A stretch of 64,000 nt of DNA from an uncultured Anaeroplasmataceae bacterium (GCA_944325035.1 CALUYM010000002.1:133329-197328), one strand, 5' to 3'; counted from the stretch's first letter, positions 53,867 to 62,694 are shown. A program made the numbers and translations. Notes: a model not told the origin generated them from the letters alone.

Positions 53867-54091
53867 ATGGCAAAAAGAACGAATGAAGAAGGAATGCGTT
53901 ATCCTTCAGTTGATAAGTTATTAGAAAAAGTTGATTCAAAGTATAAATTAGCTTATATAGCAGCTAAGCGCGCTAAAATTATTGAAGAAGAAGATTATTG
54001 TGCGGCTGAAGATTCAATTTGTGCTAAACCAGTAGGTCAAGCATTAGAAGAAGTACTTGAAGATAAAGTACACTGCACATTTAAAAAATAA
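53867..54091 (+). CDS. rpoZ: DNA-directed RNA polymerase omega subunit
   Basis: 74 residues from the ATG at 53867 (RBS AAAGGATG); the in-frame ATG at 53858 is inside the RBS. Conserved RYPSVDKLLEKVDSKYKLAYIAAKRAK core. Helps beta' folding and assembly. Terminator at 54087. Confidence 0.94.
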   Translation: MAKRTNEEGMRYPSVDKLLEKVDSKYKLAYIAAKRAKIIEEEDYCAAEDSICAKPVGQALEEVLEDKVHCTFKK

Positions 54092-54114
54092 GCGATTTGT
54101 CGCTTATTTTTTTT
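54087..54114 (+). terminator. Terminator between rpoZ and uvrC
   Basis: AATAAGCGA/TCGCTTATT stem (54087-54095, 54100-54108), loop TTTG, T-run. uvrC starts 13 bp later. Confidence 0.9.
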
Positions 54115-54126
54115 AGGTAAAAAGAT

Positions 54127-55908
54127 ATGAATGATACATTAAAAGAACATTTAAAGCTTTTACCAGATAAACCTGGTTGTTATTTAATGAAGGATAAAAA
54201 TAATAAGATAATTTATGTTGGTAAAGCTAAAGTACTAAAAAATCGAGTAAAATCATATTTTACAGGCGCGCATAATTTAAAAACAACCAAACTAGTTAGC
54301 GAAATTGCTGACTTTGAATACATTATTACTGGGTCAGAAATGGAATCTCTTGTGCTTGAAATGAATCTTATTAAACAACATGATCCTAAGTATAATATTA
54401 TGTTAACGGATGATAAAACTTATCCGTATATCTTATTGACGAATGAATTTCATCCACGTTTAATGGTAATACGAACTAAAAATAAATCTAAAAAAGATGG
54501 GCACTATTTTGGACCTTATCCAAATGTTAATGCTGCGCGCAAAACTTGTGATTTATTAAACAAAATATATCCATTTCGTAAATGCAGATCAATTCCGAAT
54601 AAGGAGTGCTTGTATTATCATATGAAAGAATGTCTAGCTCCTTGTATTAATAAAGATATTGATTATAAAGAAGCAAGACAAGGAGTTATTTCATTTTTAA
54701 ATGGAGATATTAAAGATATCGTTAATGAACTAAAAACTGAAATGATGGAAGCATCAGCAAATCTAGACTTTGAAAAAGCAGGTGCATATCGCGATTTAAT
54801 CTTAGATATTGAGGCAACAACAAATAAACAAATTATTTCTTCAAATGATTTGAAAAGTAAAGATGTTTTTGGATTTTATGTTAGTGAAGATGAAATTTCA
54901 GTTCATGTTTTATATATAAGAAATGGTTCGATTGTTGAAAACTATCATACCAATTTTACTTACATTTTAGACCCTTTAGAGGAAATGACTAATTTTATTT
55001 TAAATTTTTATACAGATGATAAATTTAAACCAACTGAGATAATTACCTCATTTGAAGTTGATAAAGATATCATTGAAAATAGTGTAAAAAAAATTTTAAC
55101 AATTCCTCAAAAAGGAATAAAAAAAGATTTAGCTAATATGGCTAATCAAAATGCTGAGAAAGATTTAAAAGATATGAAACATATTTATAAATCAAAGGTT
55201 TTAAAAAAGATGGATACAATCGAAGAATTAGGAAAAATGCTAGGCATTGATACTCCTTATCATATGGAGGCTTTTGATAACTCAAATTTATTTGGAGAAT
55301 ATCCTGTTTCAGCAATGGTTGTGTATAAAAATGGAAAGCCATCACCTAAAGATTATCGTAAGTATCATATTAAAACAGTTAAAGGTGCCAATGATTATGA
55401 GTCAATGAAAGAAGTTATCTATAGACGATACTTTAGATTGATGATGGAAGATAGTAAACTACCGGATTTAATTGTAATGGATGGTGGTCAAATTCAGGTT
55501 AATGCTGCTTTAAATGTATTAGAGTCATTAGGATTAAATATCCCAGTAATGGGGATTGAAAAAGATGATCATCATAAAGCAAGAGCTATTGTATATAATA
55601 ATAAAGAAATTCCTTTAGATAAAAATAGTGATGTTTACTTACTTCTTATAAATATTTCTCAAACTGTCCATGATTTTGCAATTAGATTTTTCAGAAGCCA
55701 AAAAGCAAAAGGAATTTTTTCTTCAAGGTTAGACAATATTAAGGGCGTAGGGCCTAAAAAAAAGGAAGCTTTATTAAAGAAATTTATCAATATCGAAAAT
55801 ATTAAGACGGGAAGTATTGAAGATTTCAAAGAAATTGGAATTAATGAAGAATTACGTCAAACTATAATTGAACATTTAATTAATAATCAACTAAAAAATA
55901 ATGAATAA
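54127..55908 (+). CDS. uvrC: Excinuclease ABC subunit C
   Basis: 593 residues: GIY-YIG nuclease (CYLMKD...IIYVGKAKVLKNRVKSYF) at about 17-45, UVR domain near 205 (NLDFEKAGAYRDLI), RNase H-like 5' nuclease with AFDNSNLFGEYPV (catalytic Asp) at about 380, and a C-terminal (HhH)2. Makes both incisions around bulky lesions. Followed immediately by a 12-bp hairpin and gerE, recalling the uvrC-to-gerE neighbourhood of B. subtilis. Confidence 0.96.
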   Translation: MNDTLKEHLKLLPDKPGCYLMKDKNNKIIYVGKAKVLKNRVKSYFTGAHNLKTTKLVSEIADFEYIITGSEMESLVLEMNLIKQHDPKYNIMLTDDKTYPYILLTNEFHPRLMVIRTKNKSKKDGHYFGPYPNVNAARKTCDLLNKIYPFRKCRSIPNKECLYYHMKECLAPCINKDIDYKEARQGVISFLNGDIKDIVNELKTEMMEASANLDFEKAGAYRDLILDIEATTNKQIISSNDLKSKDVFGFYVSEDEISVHVLYIRNGSIVENYHTNFTYILDPLEEMTNFILNFYTDDKFKPTEIITSFEVDKDIIENSVKKILTIPQKGIKKDLANMANQNAEKDLKDMKHIYKSKVLKKMDTIEELGKMLGIDTPYHMEAFDNSNLFGEYPVSAMVVYKNGKPSPKDYRKYHIKTVKGANDYESMKEVIYRRYFRLMMEDSKLPDLIVMDGGQIQVNAALNVLESLGLNIPVMGIEKDDHHKARAIVYNNKEIPLDKNSDVYLLLINISQTVHDFAIRFFRSQKAKGIFSSRLDNIKGVGPKKKEALLKKFINIENIKTGSIEDFKEIGINEELRQTIIEHLINNQLKNNE

Positions 55909-55943
55909 TCACTTTATTTTTCTTTGCGCATAAAATAAAGTGA
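55909..55943 (+). promoter_or_regulatory. 12-bp hairpin overlapping a sigma-K-type promoter for gerE
   Basis: 55909-55920 and 55932-55943 are perfect 12-bp complements with an 11-nt loop and no T-run. Within it are AC (55911-55912), 16 bp, CATAAAATA (55929-55937), a full match to the sigma-K pattern AC-N16/17-CATANNNTA. The transcript would begin near 55944, about 15 nt before the gerE frame. Confidence 0.6.
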
Positions 55944-55958
55944 AAGCTTAGGTGAATA

Positions 55959-56165
55959 ATTATAAACATCTTAACAAACCGTGAGGAAGAAATTTTTAAT
56001 CTATTGATTAAAAGTCATACCACGAAAGAGATTGCCAATATTTTATCAATTTCTGAGAAAACATGTCGTAATCATGTCTCTAACGTGATAGGTAAGCTCG
56101 GGGTTACGAGTAGAACCCAAGCTATTTTAGAATTAGTAAGAATGAAGATTTTGACGATTGAGTGA
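55959..56165 (+). CDS. gerE: GerE, LuxR-type late spore-coat regulator, with a non-canonical start codon
   Basis: 68 residues if initiated at ATT 55959. The frame is open only from an in-frame TGA at 55953 and contains no ATG, GTG or TTG before the HTH; the first TTG (56004) would delete helix 1. The protein matches GerE end to end: LTNREEEIFNLL, TTKEIANILSISEKTCRNHV, SNVIGKLGV, RTQAILELVRM. A clear RBS AGGTGA (55950-55955) has the spacing used at rlmN and rsgA. GerE is the last mother-cell regulator, acting with sigma-K on coat genes. The uninterrupted frame argues against a pseudogene. Confidence 0.85.
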   Translation: MINILTNREEEIFNLLIKSHTTKEIANILSISEKTCRNHVSNVIGKLGVTSRTQAILELVRMKILTIE

Positions 56166-56269
56166 AAATCTTTTTCTTTTATAAATATTCATTTAAATTT
56201 TATATTTAATATTCTTTTATAAGTATTTTATTCTTTTATTGTAATAGTATATAAAAAATATTTCAAAAA

Positions 56270-56403
56270 TGTTATAATAGTAACGGATTTGGTATGATAG
56301 GTCTAATATCAACTAAATAATTTTAGAAAGGTATTAGTATAGTAGTTAGACAACAAATACGATACTAAACTGAATAAGTAACTTATTCAGATGAAAGAGA
56401 ACT
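56270..56403 (+). promoter_or_regulatory. Structured leader of the DUF3737 gene
   Basis: A TATAAT-like -10 near 56272 starts a leader of about 120 nt. TTAGTAT (56334-56340) pairs with ATACTAA (56362-56368). TTAGAC in its loop (56346-56351) is complementary to GTCTAA upstream (56301-56306), which would give a pseudoknot. Just before the RBS is a perfect 9-bp hairpin with a TAA loop (56370-56378, 56382-56390). The rest of 56166-56270 is AT-rich with nothing recognisable. Confidence 0.45.
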
Positions 56404-57243
56404 ATGAAAAAGATTGAAAATCAAATTATAGCGGAAGCATCCGCCTTAGCCAATTTAGAAAATATTGAAGTAATTGCTTCGACTTTTGAAGAAACAAGTA
56501 AAGATTCTTTAGTTAATTCGCGTCATGTTAAATTAAAAGATACAACAATTGATACAACAGGAGTTTTAAACAACTCTTGCGATGTAGTTTTATTAGATTC
56601 CATACTTACAGAATATGCAGATGATTGTTTGCTTAATTCAAGCAATATTGAAATTGTTTCATCGAATTTGGCTGGAAGAAGAGTTTTAAGTAGGGTTAAG
56701 AATTTAAAAGTACTGGATTCTAATATTAATTGTCCAGAAACTTGTCAATTTGGAGAAAGTATTCATGTAGAAAACACCAAATTAATTTCTGAATCAGCTT
56801 TTAAAGGTAGCACTAAATTAACATTCAACCGAATTAATTTCGCCGGAAAATATGCATTTCAAAATACAAAAGATGTTACAATTAAAGATTCTGTTTTTAA
56901 ATCACAAGATGCATTTTGGCATAGTAAAAATGTAACTATTACTGACAGTTTAATCGAAGGAGAACGTTTTGGTTGGTATACTGAACAAATGACTCTTATA
57001 AGGTGTCATATTAAAGGCAGTTCACCATTATGTCATGCTAAAAAAATCAAATTAATTGATTGCACAATGGCAGAAACTGATAATGCATTTGAATTAAGTG
57101 ATGTAGAAGCCGAAATTAAAGGGAATATCAAATCAGTTAAAAATCCATTAAGTGGAAATATTACTGCAGATACATTTGGAGATATTATTTTAGAATATTC
57201 AAAATATCCAATAAAAGCTAGCATTAATGCACGTGAAAAATAA
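56404..57243 (+). CDS. DUF3737 family beta-helix protein
   Basis: 279 residues made of about 18-22-residue repeats of the type (V/L)xxxDSxIxE and xxxIxxSxF, the pattern of a right-handed parallel beta-helix. Aromatic/Cys patches (DAFWHSKNV, ERFGWYTEQM, SSPLCHAKK) line the middle. No signal peptide, so it is cytoplasmic. The family occurs in gut anaerobes and its role is unknown. RBS GAAAGAGAA. Terminator at 57259. Confidence 0.85.
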   Translation: MKKIENQIIAEASALANLENIEVIASTFEETSKDSLVNSRHVKLKDTTIDTTGVLNNSCDVVLLDSILTEYADDCLLNSSNIEIVSSNLAGRRVLSRVKNLKVLDSNINCPETCQFGESIHVENTKLISESAFKGSTKLTFNRINFAGKYAFQNTKDVTIKDSVFKSQDAFWHSKNVTITDSLIEGERFGWYTEQMTLIRCHIKGSSPLCHAKKIKLIDCTMAETDNAFELSDVEAEIKGNIKSVKNPLSGNITADTFGDIILEYSKYPIKASINAREK

Positions 57244-57258
57244 TAAAAAATATGACTT

Positions 57259-57303
57259 AAGCTTACTTATTTGCACACACTATAAATAAGTAAGCTTTTT
57301 TTA
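57259..57303 (+). terminator. Terminator after the DUF3737 gene
   Basis: A perfect 14-bp stem (57259-57272 with 57284-57297) and T-run. Confidence 0.92.
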
Positions 57304-57380
57304 CTGTCAAACAAGTTTTCAATTAAATGATTTGTGTATTATATTAAAAATTGTTATAATAAGTGAGAGGTGAACTTTAG

Positions 57381-58115
57381 ATGAAAGGTAAAATTCATTC
57401 ATTTGAATCTTTTGGTACCGTTGATGGACCAGGAATTCGATATGTAATTTTTTTTAAAGGATGTCCTTTAAGATGTAAATATTGTCATAACCCTGATACT
57501 TGGACTTTAGAAGGAGCGCAAGAGTATGAGGCTAAAGATATCATAAATCAAGCTCTTAGATATAAGAACTATTGGGGTGATAATGGGGGAATCACAATCA
57601 CCGGTGGTGAACCATTATTACAAATGGATTTTGCGATTGAATTATTAAAGGAAGCAAAAAAACATAATATCCATACTGCTATTGACACTTCTGGATTCAT
57701 GTATAATCCTAACAATCTTGAAAGTGTAAAAAAACATGAGGAATTAATTCAATACGCTGATTTATTTTTATTAGATATTAAGCATATTGATCGTCTTGCT
57801 CATTATGAGTTAACGGGAGTATATAATGATAATACGTTAGCTTTTGCAAAATGGTTATCAGACCATGGAAAACATATGTGGATTCGTCATGTGATAGTCC
57901 CAGGTATAACAACTGATGAAGAAGAACTGAAGGCTTTAAAGCGATTTATTGACACTTTAGAAACAGTTGATAAAGTCGAGGTTCTTCCTTATCATACGAT
58001 GGGAAGCGTTAAATATAAAAATCTTGGAATTCCTTATCCGCTTGAAGGTGTTGAACCACCGACTAAAGATGAGGTTAAATTAGCTAAAGAAATTTTAAAG
58101 GTGGTGAAACAATAA
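57381..58115 (+). CDS. pflA: Pyruvate formate-lyase activating enzyme
   Basis: 244 residues: SFESFGTVDGPGIRYV, then the 4Fe-4S motif CPLRCKYCHNPDTW at about 29-42 and TGGEPLLQ. Uses SAM to abstract hydrogen from the glycine of PFL. Here the target glycine is on a separate small protein (60600). RBS AGAGGTGA. The stop overlaps the thioredoxin-like ATG (TAATG). Confidence 0.95.
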   Translation: MKGKIHSFESFGTVDGPGIRYVIFFKGCPLRCKYCHNPDTWTLEGAQEYEAKDIINQALRYKNYWGDNGGITITGGEPLLQMDFAIELLKEAKKHNIHTAIDTSGFMYNPNNLESVKKHEELIQYADLFLLDIKHIDRLAHYELTGVYNDNTLAFAKWLSDHGKHMWIRHVIVPGITTDEEELKALKRFIDTLETVDKVEVLPYHTMGSVKYKNLGIPYPLEGVEPPTKDEVKLAKEILKVVKQ

Positions 58116-58435
58116 TGATTACCCTAGATAATTATAAAGAAGAATTAAAAGGAATTTGCGTTATTGAAATTTCTGGTGAATCTTGTGCAAACTGTTTATC
58201 ATTAATGCCTGTTTTAAACAGTATTATGTCACAACGAACAGATGCTTGTTTAGTTCATATAGAAGCTAATGAAGATACAACTGAATTAATGCAACACTTT
58301 GAAGTTTTAACAGCTCCGACAATTTTAGTTACTAAAGACGGAGAAATTAAAGCTCGTTGTAAAGGATTCCAACCAGAAGAAATTCTAGAAGTTTGGATTG
58401 ACGCTAAAATTGAAGAAATTAAGAAGGATATGTAG
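58115..58435 (+). CDS. Thioredoxin-like protein in the pfl operon
   Basis: 106 residues, thioredoxin fold with redox motif CANC at about 26-29 (GESCANCLSLMP) and the cis-Pro loop TAPTILVTKDGEI. It is a cytosolic disulfide reductase or adaptor. It is translationally coupled to pflA and sits between pflA and pflB, which suggests service to PFL or its activase, for example keeping the Cys407-Cys408 pair or the cluster cysteines reduced. That is inference from position. Confidence 0.82.
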   Translation: MITLDNYKEELKGICVIEISGESCANCLSLMPVLNSIMSQRTDACLVHIEANEDTTELMQHFEVLTAPTILVTKDGEIKARCKGFQPEEILEVWIDAKIEEIKKDM

Positions 58436-58456
58436 CAAAGTTGAAATTCATTTTTC

Positions 58457-58485
58457 TTGACAAAAAACTCGCTTTGTGAAATAAT
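58457..58485 (+). promoter_or_regulatory. Internal promoter of pflB
   Basis: TTGACA (58457-58462), 17 bp, AATAAT (58480-58485). The predicted transcript starts with a small hairpin GGTG-GCAATGT-CACC (58493-58507). It would allow pflB to be made at higher levels than pflA. Confidence 0.65.
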
Positions 58486-58549
58486 ATCAAGCGGTGGCAA
58501 TGTCACCTTGAATTTAATAAATTAATAAGAATAGAAAGAGGTTATCGCT

Positions 58550-60580
58550 ATGTACAAAGGATGGGAAGGTTTTGTACCCGGAAAATGGTCACATGACGAA
58601 GTAAATGTTCGTGACTTTATCCAAAGAAACTATACTCCATATGAAGGAGATGCTAGCTTTTTAGCCCCTGCTACAGAGGCAACTAAAAAACTATGGGACA
58701 TCGTTATGGATTATTGTGCTAAGGAACGTGAAAGAGGTGGCGTTTATGATTGCGACACTAAGATCGTTTCTCAAATTAACTCACATAATCCAGGCTATTT
58801 AGATAAGGATCTAGAAAAAATCGTAGGTCTTCAAACTGACGTTCCTCTAAAGAGAGCCTTAATGCCATTTGGTGGTATTAAGATGGCAGAACAAGCTGCT
58901 GAAATGTATGGATACCATGTAGATCCAGAAATTCATACAATTTTCACTAAGTATCGTAAGACTCATAATGATGGTGTATTCGATGCTTATACTCCTGAAA
59001 TGCGTGCTTGTCGTTCAGCTCATATTTTAACAGGTTTACCTGATACTTATGGTCGTGGACGTATCGTTGGTGATTATCGCCGTGTTGCACTTTATGGTAC
59101 AGATTACCTAATTAAGCATAAAGAATTAGATAAGTCATTAATTGACGGAGAAATGACTCCAGATCGCGTAAGAGATCGTGAAGAAATTTCTGAACAAATT
59201 AAAGCATTAAAAGCTTTAGCTGAAATGGCTAAGAGCTATGGTTTTGATATTACTCAACCAGCTACAAATGCAAGAGAAGCAATCCAAGCAGTATACTTTG
59301 GTTACTTAGCAGCTGTTAAGGATCAAAATGGTGCTGCCATGTCTTTAGGTAGAACTTCTACTTTCCTAGATATTTATATTGAAAGAGATTTAAAGAATGG
59401 TACTCTAACTGAAGTTGAAGCCCAAGAATTAATGGATCACTTCGTTATGAAGCTTCGTATTGTTAGATTTGCTCGTATTCAATCATACAATGAATTATTC
59501 TCAGGAGACCCAACATGGGTAACTGAATCAATTGGTGGTATGGGAACTGATGGTCGTACTTTAGTAACTAAGAACAGTTTCCGTGTTCTTCATACTCTAG
59601 ACAACCTAGGACCTGCTCCAGAACCAAACTTAACAGTATTATGGTCTAAGCGTCTTCCAAAGCCATTTAAACAATTCTGTGCTGAAGTTTCAATTCGTAC
59701 TTCATCAATTCAATATGAATCAGATGAATTAATGCGTCCTGAAATGGGTGACGATTATTGTATCGCATGCTGTGTATCTTCAATGAGAGTTGGTAAAGAT
59801 ATGCAATTCTTCGGAGCACGTGCTAACCTAGCTAAAACTTTACTTTACGCTTTAAATGGTGGTAAAGATGAATTAATGAAGGATAAGGTTACTGGCAAGC
59901 CAATGCAAGTTGGTCCTAAGTTCATGCCAGTTATTGGTGATGGCCAATTAGATTTCGAAGATGTTAAAGAGAAATATGAAGCAATGATGGATTGGTTAGC
60001 TGGTGTTTATGTAAATACATTAAACCTAATTCACTATATGCATGATAAGTACTGCTATGAAGCATTAGAAATGGCATTACATGACTCAAAAGTAGGACGT
60101 TTCTTTGCTACAGGTATTGCCGGTCTTTCTTGTGCTGTAGACTCTTTATCAGCTATTAAATATGCAAAAGTAACTCCAATCCGTGATGAAACTGGTTTAA
60201 TTGTTGATTTCAAGACTGAAGGAGACTTCCCTAAATATGGTAACAATGATGACCGTGTAGATGAAATTGCTGTATGGTTAGTAAAAACATTTATGAACAT
60301 GATTAAGAAACATTATACTTATCGTGAATCAATTCCAACAATGTCTATTTTAACAATTACATCTAACGTTGTATATGGTAAGAAGACTGGTAATACTCCT
60401 GATGGACGTAAAGCTGGAGAACCATTAGCACCAGGTGCAAACCCAATGCATGGTCGTGATAGCCACGGAGCTTTAGCTTCTCTAGAATCAGTTGCTAAGT
60501 TACCTTATGACTACTCAAGAGATGGTATTTCTAATACATTCTCAATCGCTCCAGGATCTCTTGGAAAAGATGAAGACTAA
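58550..60580 (+). CDS. pflB: Pyruvate formate-lyase, main chain without the glycyl-radical domain
   Basis: 676 residues, versus about 750-760 for a complete PFL. The start WEGFVPGKW and the thiyl-radical pair Cys407-Cys408 (CIACCVSS) are normal, as are [14 protein letters not shown] and [22 protein letters not shown]. The chain ends at [12 protein letters not shown] with TAA at 60578, exactly before the helix that leads into the glycyl-radical domain. That domain is a separate ORF 19 bp downstream. Converts pyruvate plus CoA to acetyl-CoA and formate without oxygen. Codon use looks like a highly expressed gene. Confidence 0.95.
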   Translation: MYKGWEGFVPGKWSHDEVNVRDFIQRNYTPYEGDASFLAPATEATKKLWDIVMDYCAKERERGGVYDCDTKIVSQINSHNPGYLDKDLEKIVGLQTDVPLKRALMPFGGIKMAEQAAEMYGYHVDPEIHTIFTKYRKTHNDGVFDAYTPEMRACRSAHILTGLPDTYGRGRIVGDYRRVALYGTDYLIKHKELDKSLIDGEMTPDRVRDREEISEQIKALKALAEMAKSYGFDITQPATNAREAIQAVYFGYLAAVKDQNGAAMSLGRTSTFLDIYIERDLKNGTLTEVEAQELMDHFVMKLRIVRFARIQSYNELFSGDPTWVTESIGGMGTDGRTLVTKNSFRVLHTLDNLGPAPEPNLTVLWSKRLPKPFKQFCAEVSIRTSSIQYESDELMRPEMGDDYCIACCVSSMRVGKDMQFFGARANLAKTLLYALNGGKDELMKDKVTGKPMQVGPKFMPVIGDGQLDFEDVKEKYEAMMDWLAGVYVNTLNLIHYMHDKYCYEALEMALHDSKVGRFFATGIAGLSCAVDSLSAIKYAKVTPIRDETGLIVDFKTEGDFPKYGNNDDRVDEIAVWLVKTFMNMIKKHYTYRESIPTMSILTITSNVVYGKKTGNTPDGRKAGEPLAPGANPMHGRDSHGALASLESVAKLPYDYSRDGISNTFSIAPGSLGKDED

Positions 60581-60599
60581 TCAAAAGGAGAACTAAAAT

Positions 60600-60833
60600 A
60601 TGTCAAATAAAGTTGATAACCTAGTAAATATGTTAGATGCTTATGTATCTGATGGTGGACATCACTTAAACGTTAACGTTTTTAATCGTGATACATTATT
60701 AGATGCTCAAAAACATCCAGAAAAGTATCCACAATTAACAGTTCGTGTATCAGGATACGCTGTTAACTTCATTAAGTTAACTAAAGAACAACAAGACGAT
60801 GTAATTCATCGTACTATTCACGAATCAATGTAA
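60600..60833 (+). CDS. Separate glycyl-radical domain of pyruvate formate-lyase (77 aa)
   Basis: Corresponds to the C-terminal end of Pfl[28 protein letters not shown], then the glycyl-radical loop RVSGYAVNF (Gly52) and [13 protein letters not shown]. It has its own strong RBS AAAAGGAG (60583-60590) and ATG, so it is a deliberate split rather than a frameshift. It resembles the YfiD/GrcA spare part, but here it must be the only source of the radical for this PflB. Strong terminator at 60838. Confidence 0.93.
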   Translation: MSNKVDNLVNMLDAYVSDGGHHLNVNVFNRDTLLDAQKHPEKYPQLTVRVSGYAVNFIKLTKEQQDDVIHRTIHESM

Positions 60834-60837
60834 TATA

Positions 60838-60866
60838 AATGTGTCACGCAAGTGGCACATTTTTTT
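60838..60866 (+). terminator. Terminator of the pfl operon
   Basis: 8-bp stem TGTGTCAC/GTGGCACA (one G-U), loop GCAA, seven T. Confidence 0.92.
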
Positions 60867-60932
60867 ACTAGTAAAAAAATAAATTATATGATACAATTAA
60901 CTGAATATTAAAGAAAGTCGAGATGATTTTAG

Positions 60933-61658
60933 ATGAAAGAACAAATGAGATTACAAAAATTAATGGCAATGTGTGGTGTTGCATCACGTCGTGCATCAGA
61001 AAAATTAATACTAGAAGGTAGAGTTACAGTCAATGGTAAAATAGTTCGTGAGCTTGGTACAAAAGCATCATTAGATGATGAAATTACTGTTGATGGTAAT
61101 GCTTTAGTAAAAGAGGAAAAAGTATACTTTGTCTTATATAAACCAACTGGATATTTAACGACTGTTAAAGATGATCTAGGGCGTAGAACGGTAATGGATT
61201 TAATGGGCTCTGAAGCCACAAAAAACCGCATTTTTCCAATTGGACGTTTAGATTATGACACATCAGGTGCGCTATTAATGACAAATGATGGTGAATTGAT
61301 GAGTCGTTTAATTAATTCTGCCAATAATATTGAAAAAGAATATTTAGCTAGAATTAATGGTCACTTAACTCTTGAAGAAGTTGCCAAGTTAAAAAAAGGA
61401 ATTGAATTAGATGGAGTTAAAACAAAACCAGCCCAAGTATTTATAGATAGTTATGATAAACGCTATAATACTACATTGGTTAGATTAATCATAACAGAAG
61501 GAAAGAATCGTCAAGTAAGACGTATGTTTGAAGCAATTGGATATGAAGTAAAGAAATTACGTCGTGTTCGTTTTGCGTGTGTTTCTACTGAAGGTTTACA
61601 AAAGGGTGAATTCCGTCCTTTAAAACCACATGAAGTAAAAAAATTGTATAGTTTATAA
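60933..61658 (+). CDS. rluB: 23S rRNA pseudouridine synthase RluB-type
   Basis: 241 residues: S4 domain at about 1-60 (RLQKLMAMCGVASRRASEKLI), catalytic GRLDYDTSGALLMTNDG with the Asp at about 104, and KNRQVRRMFEAIG. The sequence is closer to RluB than the rsuA copy at 17496. The uridine target is inferred from family. Confidence 0.9.
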   Translation: MKEQMRLQKLMAMCGVASRRASEKLILEGRVTVNGKIVRELGTKASLDDEITVDGNALVKEEKVYFVLYKPTGYLTTVKDDLGRRTVMDLMGSEATKNRIFPIGRLDYDTSGALLMTNDGELMSRLINSANNIEKEYLARINGHLTLEEVAKLKKGIELDGVKTKPAQVFIDSYDKRYNTTLVRLIITEGKNRQVRRMFEAIGYEVKKLRRVRFACVSTEGLQKGEFRPLKPHEVKKLYSL

Positions 61659-61675
61659 TTATGGGGGATACTATT

Positions 61676-62377
61676 ATGTTAAAGGCTGTATTTTTTGATT
61701 TGGATGGAACATTGCTTCCGATGGATGAAGAAAGATTTGTTAAAATTTATTTTAAATTTTTATATGAGCATATTAAACATCGTGGATATTTTGAGGAAAA
61801 TAAATTTTACCAAGATATATTCACAGGAGTTAAATTGATGATGAAAAATGATGGTAGTAAAACCAATGAAGATGTTTTTTGGGAATTCTTTAAGAATGAA
61901 TATGGAGATAAGGTTTTAGAAGATATTCCATTATTTGAAGAATTCTACATCAATCAATTTAAGCAAACAAAAGTAGCTTGCGAAGAAAATCCCTTAGCAA
62001 AAGATATTGTATCTTTTGTTAAAAATAATAATTTACATTGTGTACTATCAACTAATCCTATTTTTCCTAGGGTGGGAACTATTACTCGAATGAGCTTTAT
62101 CGATTTGGTAGAAGATGATTTTGACTATATAACAGCTTATGAAAACTCTTCTTATGCTAAACCTAACCCAATGTATTTTAAAACTTTATTAGATAAATTT
62201 GAACTTAAGCCAGATGAAGTTATTTTATTTGGAAATAATACGAAAGAAGATTTTGAATGTGCTAGACAAGCTGGAATTAAGTGCTACTTAGTTGGTAATC
62301 ATATAATTGGTAATATGAGCGATTTTGATATAATAGATATGAAAGATATAATCCCTACAATTCAATCTTATTTATAA
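61676..62377 (+). CDS. HAD superfamily hydrolase
   Basis: 233 residues from the ATG at 61676; the in-frame ATG at 61661 includes the RBS GGGGGAT. HAD motif I FFDLDGTLLP (nucleophile Asp) at about 6-15, motif II STNP, motif III Lys in YAKPNP, motif IV FGNNTKED. It has an inserted helical cap at about 20-105. A small-molecule phosphatase; substrate unknown. Confidence 0.87.
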   Translation: MLKAVFFDLDGTLLPMDEERFVKIYFKFLYEHIKHRGYFEENKFYQDIFTGVKLMMKNDGSKTNEDVFWEFFKNEYGDKVLEDIPLFEEFYINQFKQTKVACEENPLAKDIVSFVKNNNLHCVLSTNPIFPRVGTITRMSFIDLVEDDFDYITAYENSSYAKPNPMYFKTLLDKFELKPDEVILFGNNTKEDFECARQAGIKCYLVGNHIIGNMSDFDIIDMKDIIPTIQSYL

Positions 62378-62402
62378 AAGGAGACTATTGTCTTCTTTTT
62401 TT
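62377..62402 (+). terminator. Terminator after the HAD gene
   Basis: AAGGAGAC/GTCTTCTT stem (one G-U) with loop TATT and a T-run. Confidence 0.8.
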
Positions 62403-62445
62403 ATTTTGACAAAAAGAAGAATTAGTAAACGTTTTCATCATATGC

Positions 62446-62474
62446 TTGAAAGAGTATGTAAAGTATGCTATACT
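62446..62474 (+). promoter_or_regulatory. Promoter of the 66-residue orphan gene
   Basis: TTGAAA (62446-62451), 17 bp, TATACT (62469-62474). The start would be about 16 nt before the ATG at 62497, which rejects the longer frame from 62446. Confidence 0.75.
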
Positions 62475-62496
62475 ACAGTTGAGGAAAGAAGGTAAG

Positions 62497-62694
62497 ATGA
62501 AAGTGTATATTAAATTATATTACTCAATGGAACAAAACAAAAAATTAGAAAGCATTAGAGCGGTTGATTATGAAGATAAATTAGTTTGTTTAAATCTAGA
62601 TAAATTTGTTGGTGAAAAAATTACAGATAATTTAAAGCGTCAAGTTTCACAATTTTTAAAAGGCTACTTTGTAACTAACTGGGTTCTAGAATAA
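62497..62694 (+). CDS. Hypothetical protein (65 aa)
   Basis: Starts MKVYIKLYYSMEQNKKLESI, with RBS GAAGG. A small soluble alpha/beta protein with AVDYEDKLVCLNL in the middle and a Trp near the C-terminus. It has its own strong promoter. No family recognised. Confidence 0.7.
   Translation: MKVYIKLYYSMEQNKKLESIRAVDYEDKLVCLNLDKFVGEKITDNLKRQVSQFLKGYFVTNWVLE

Noticed and set aside
60560-60610. Sequencing frameshift or premature stop splitting pflB
   Set aside because: The second ORF has its own strong RBS and ATG at correct spacing, there is no residual PFL coding between the two parts, and both parts use clean family borders.
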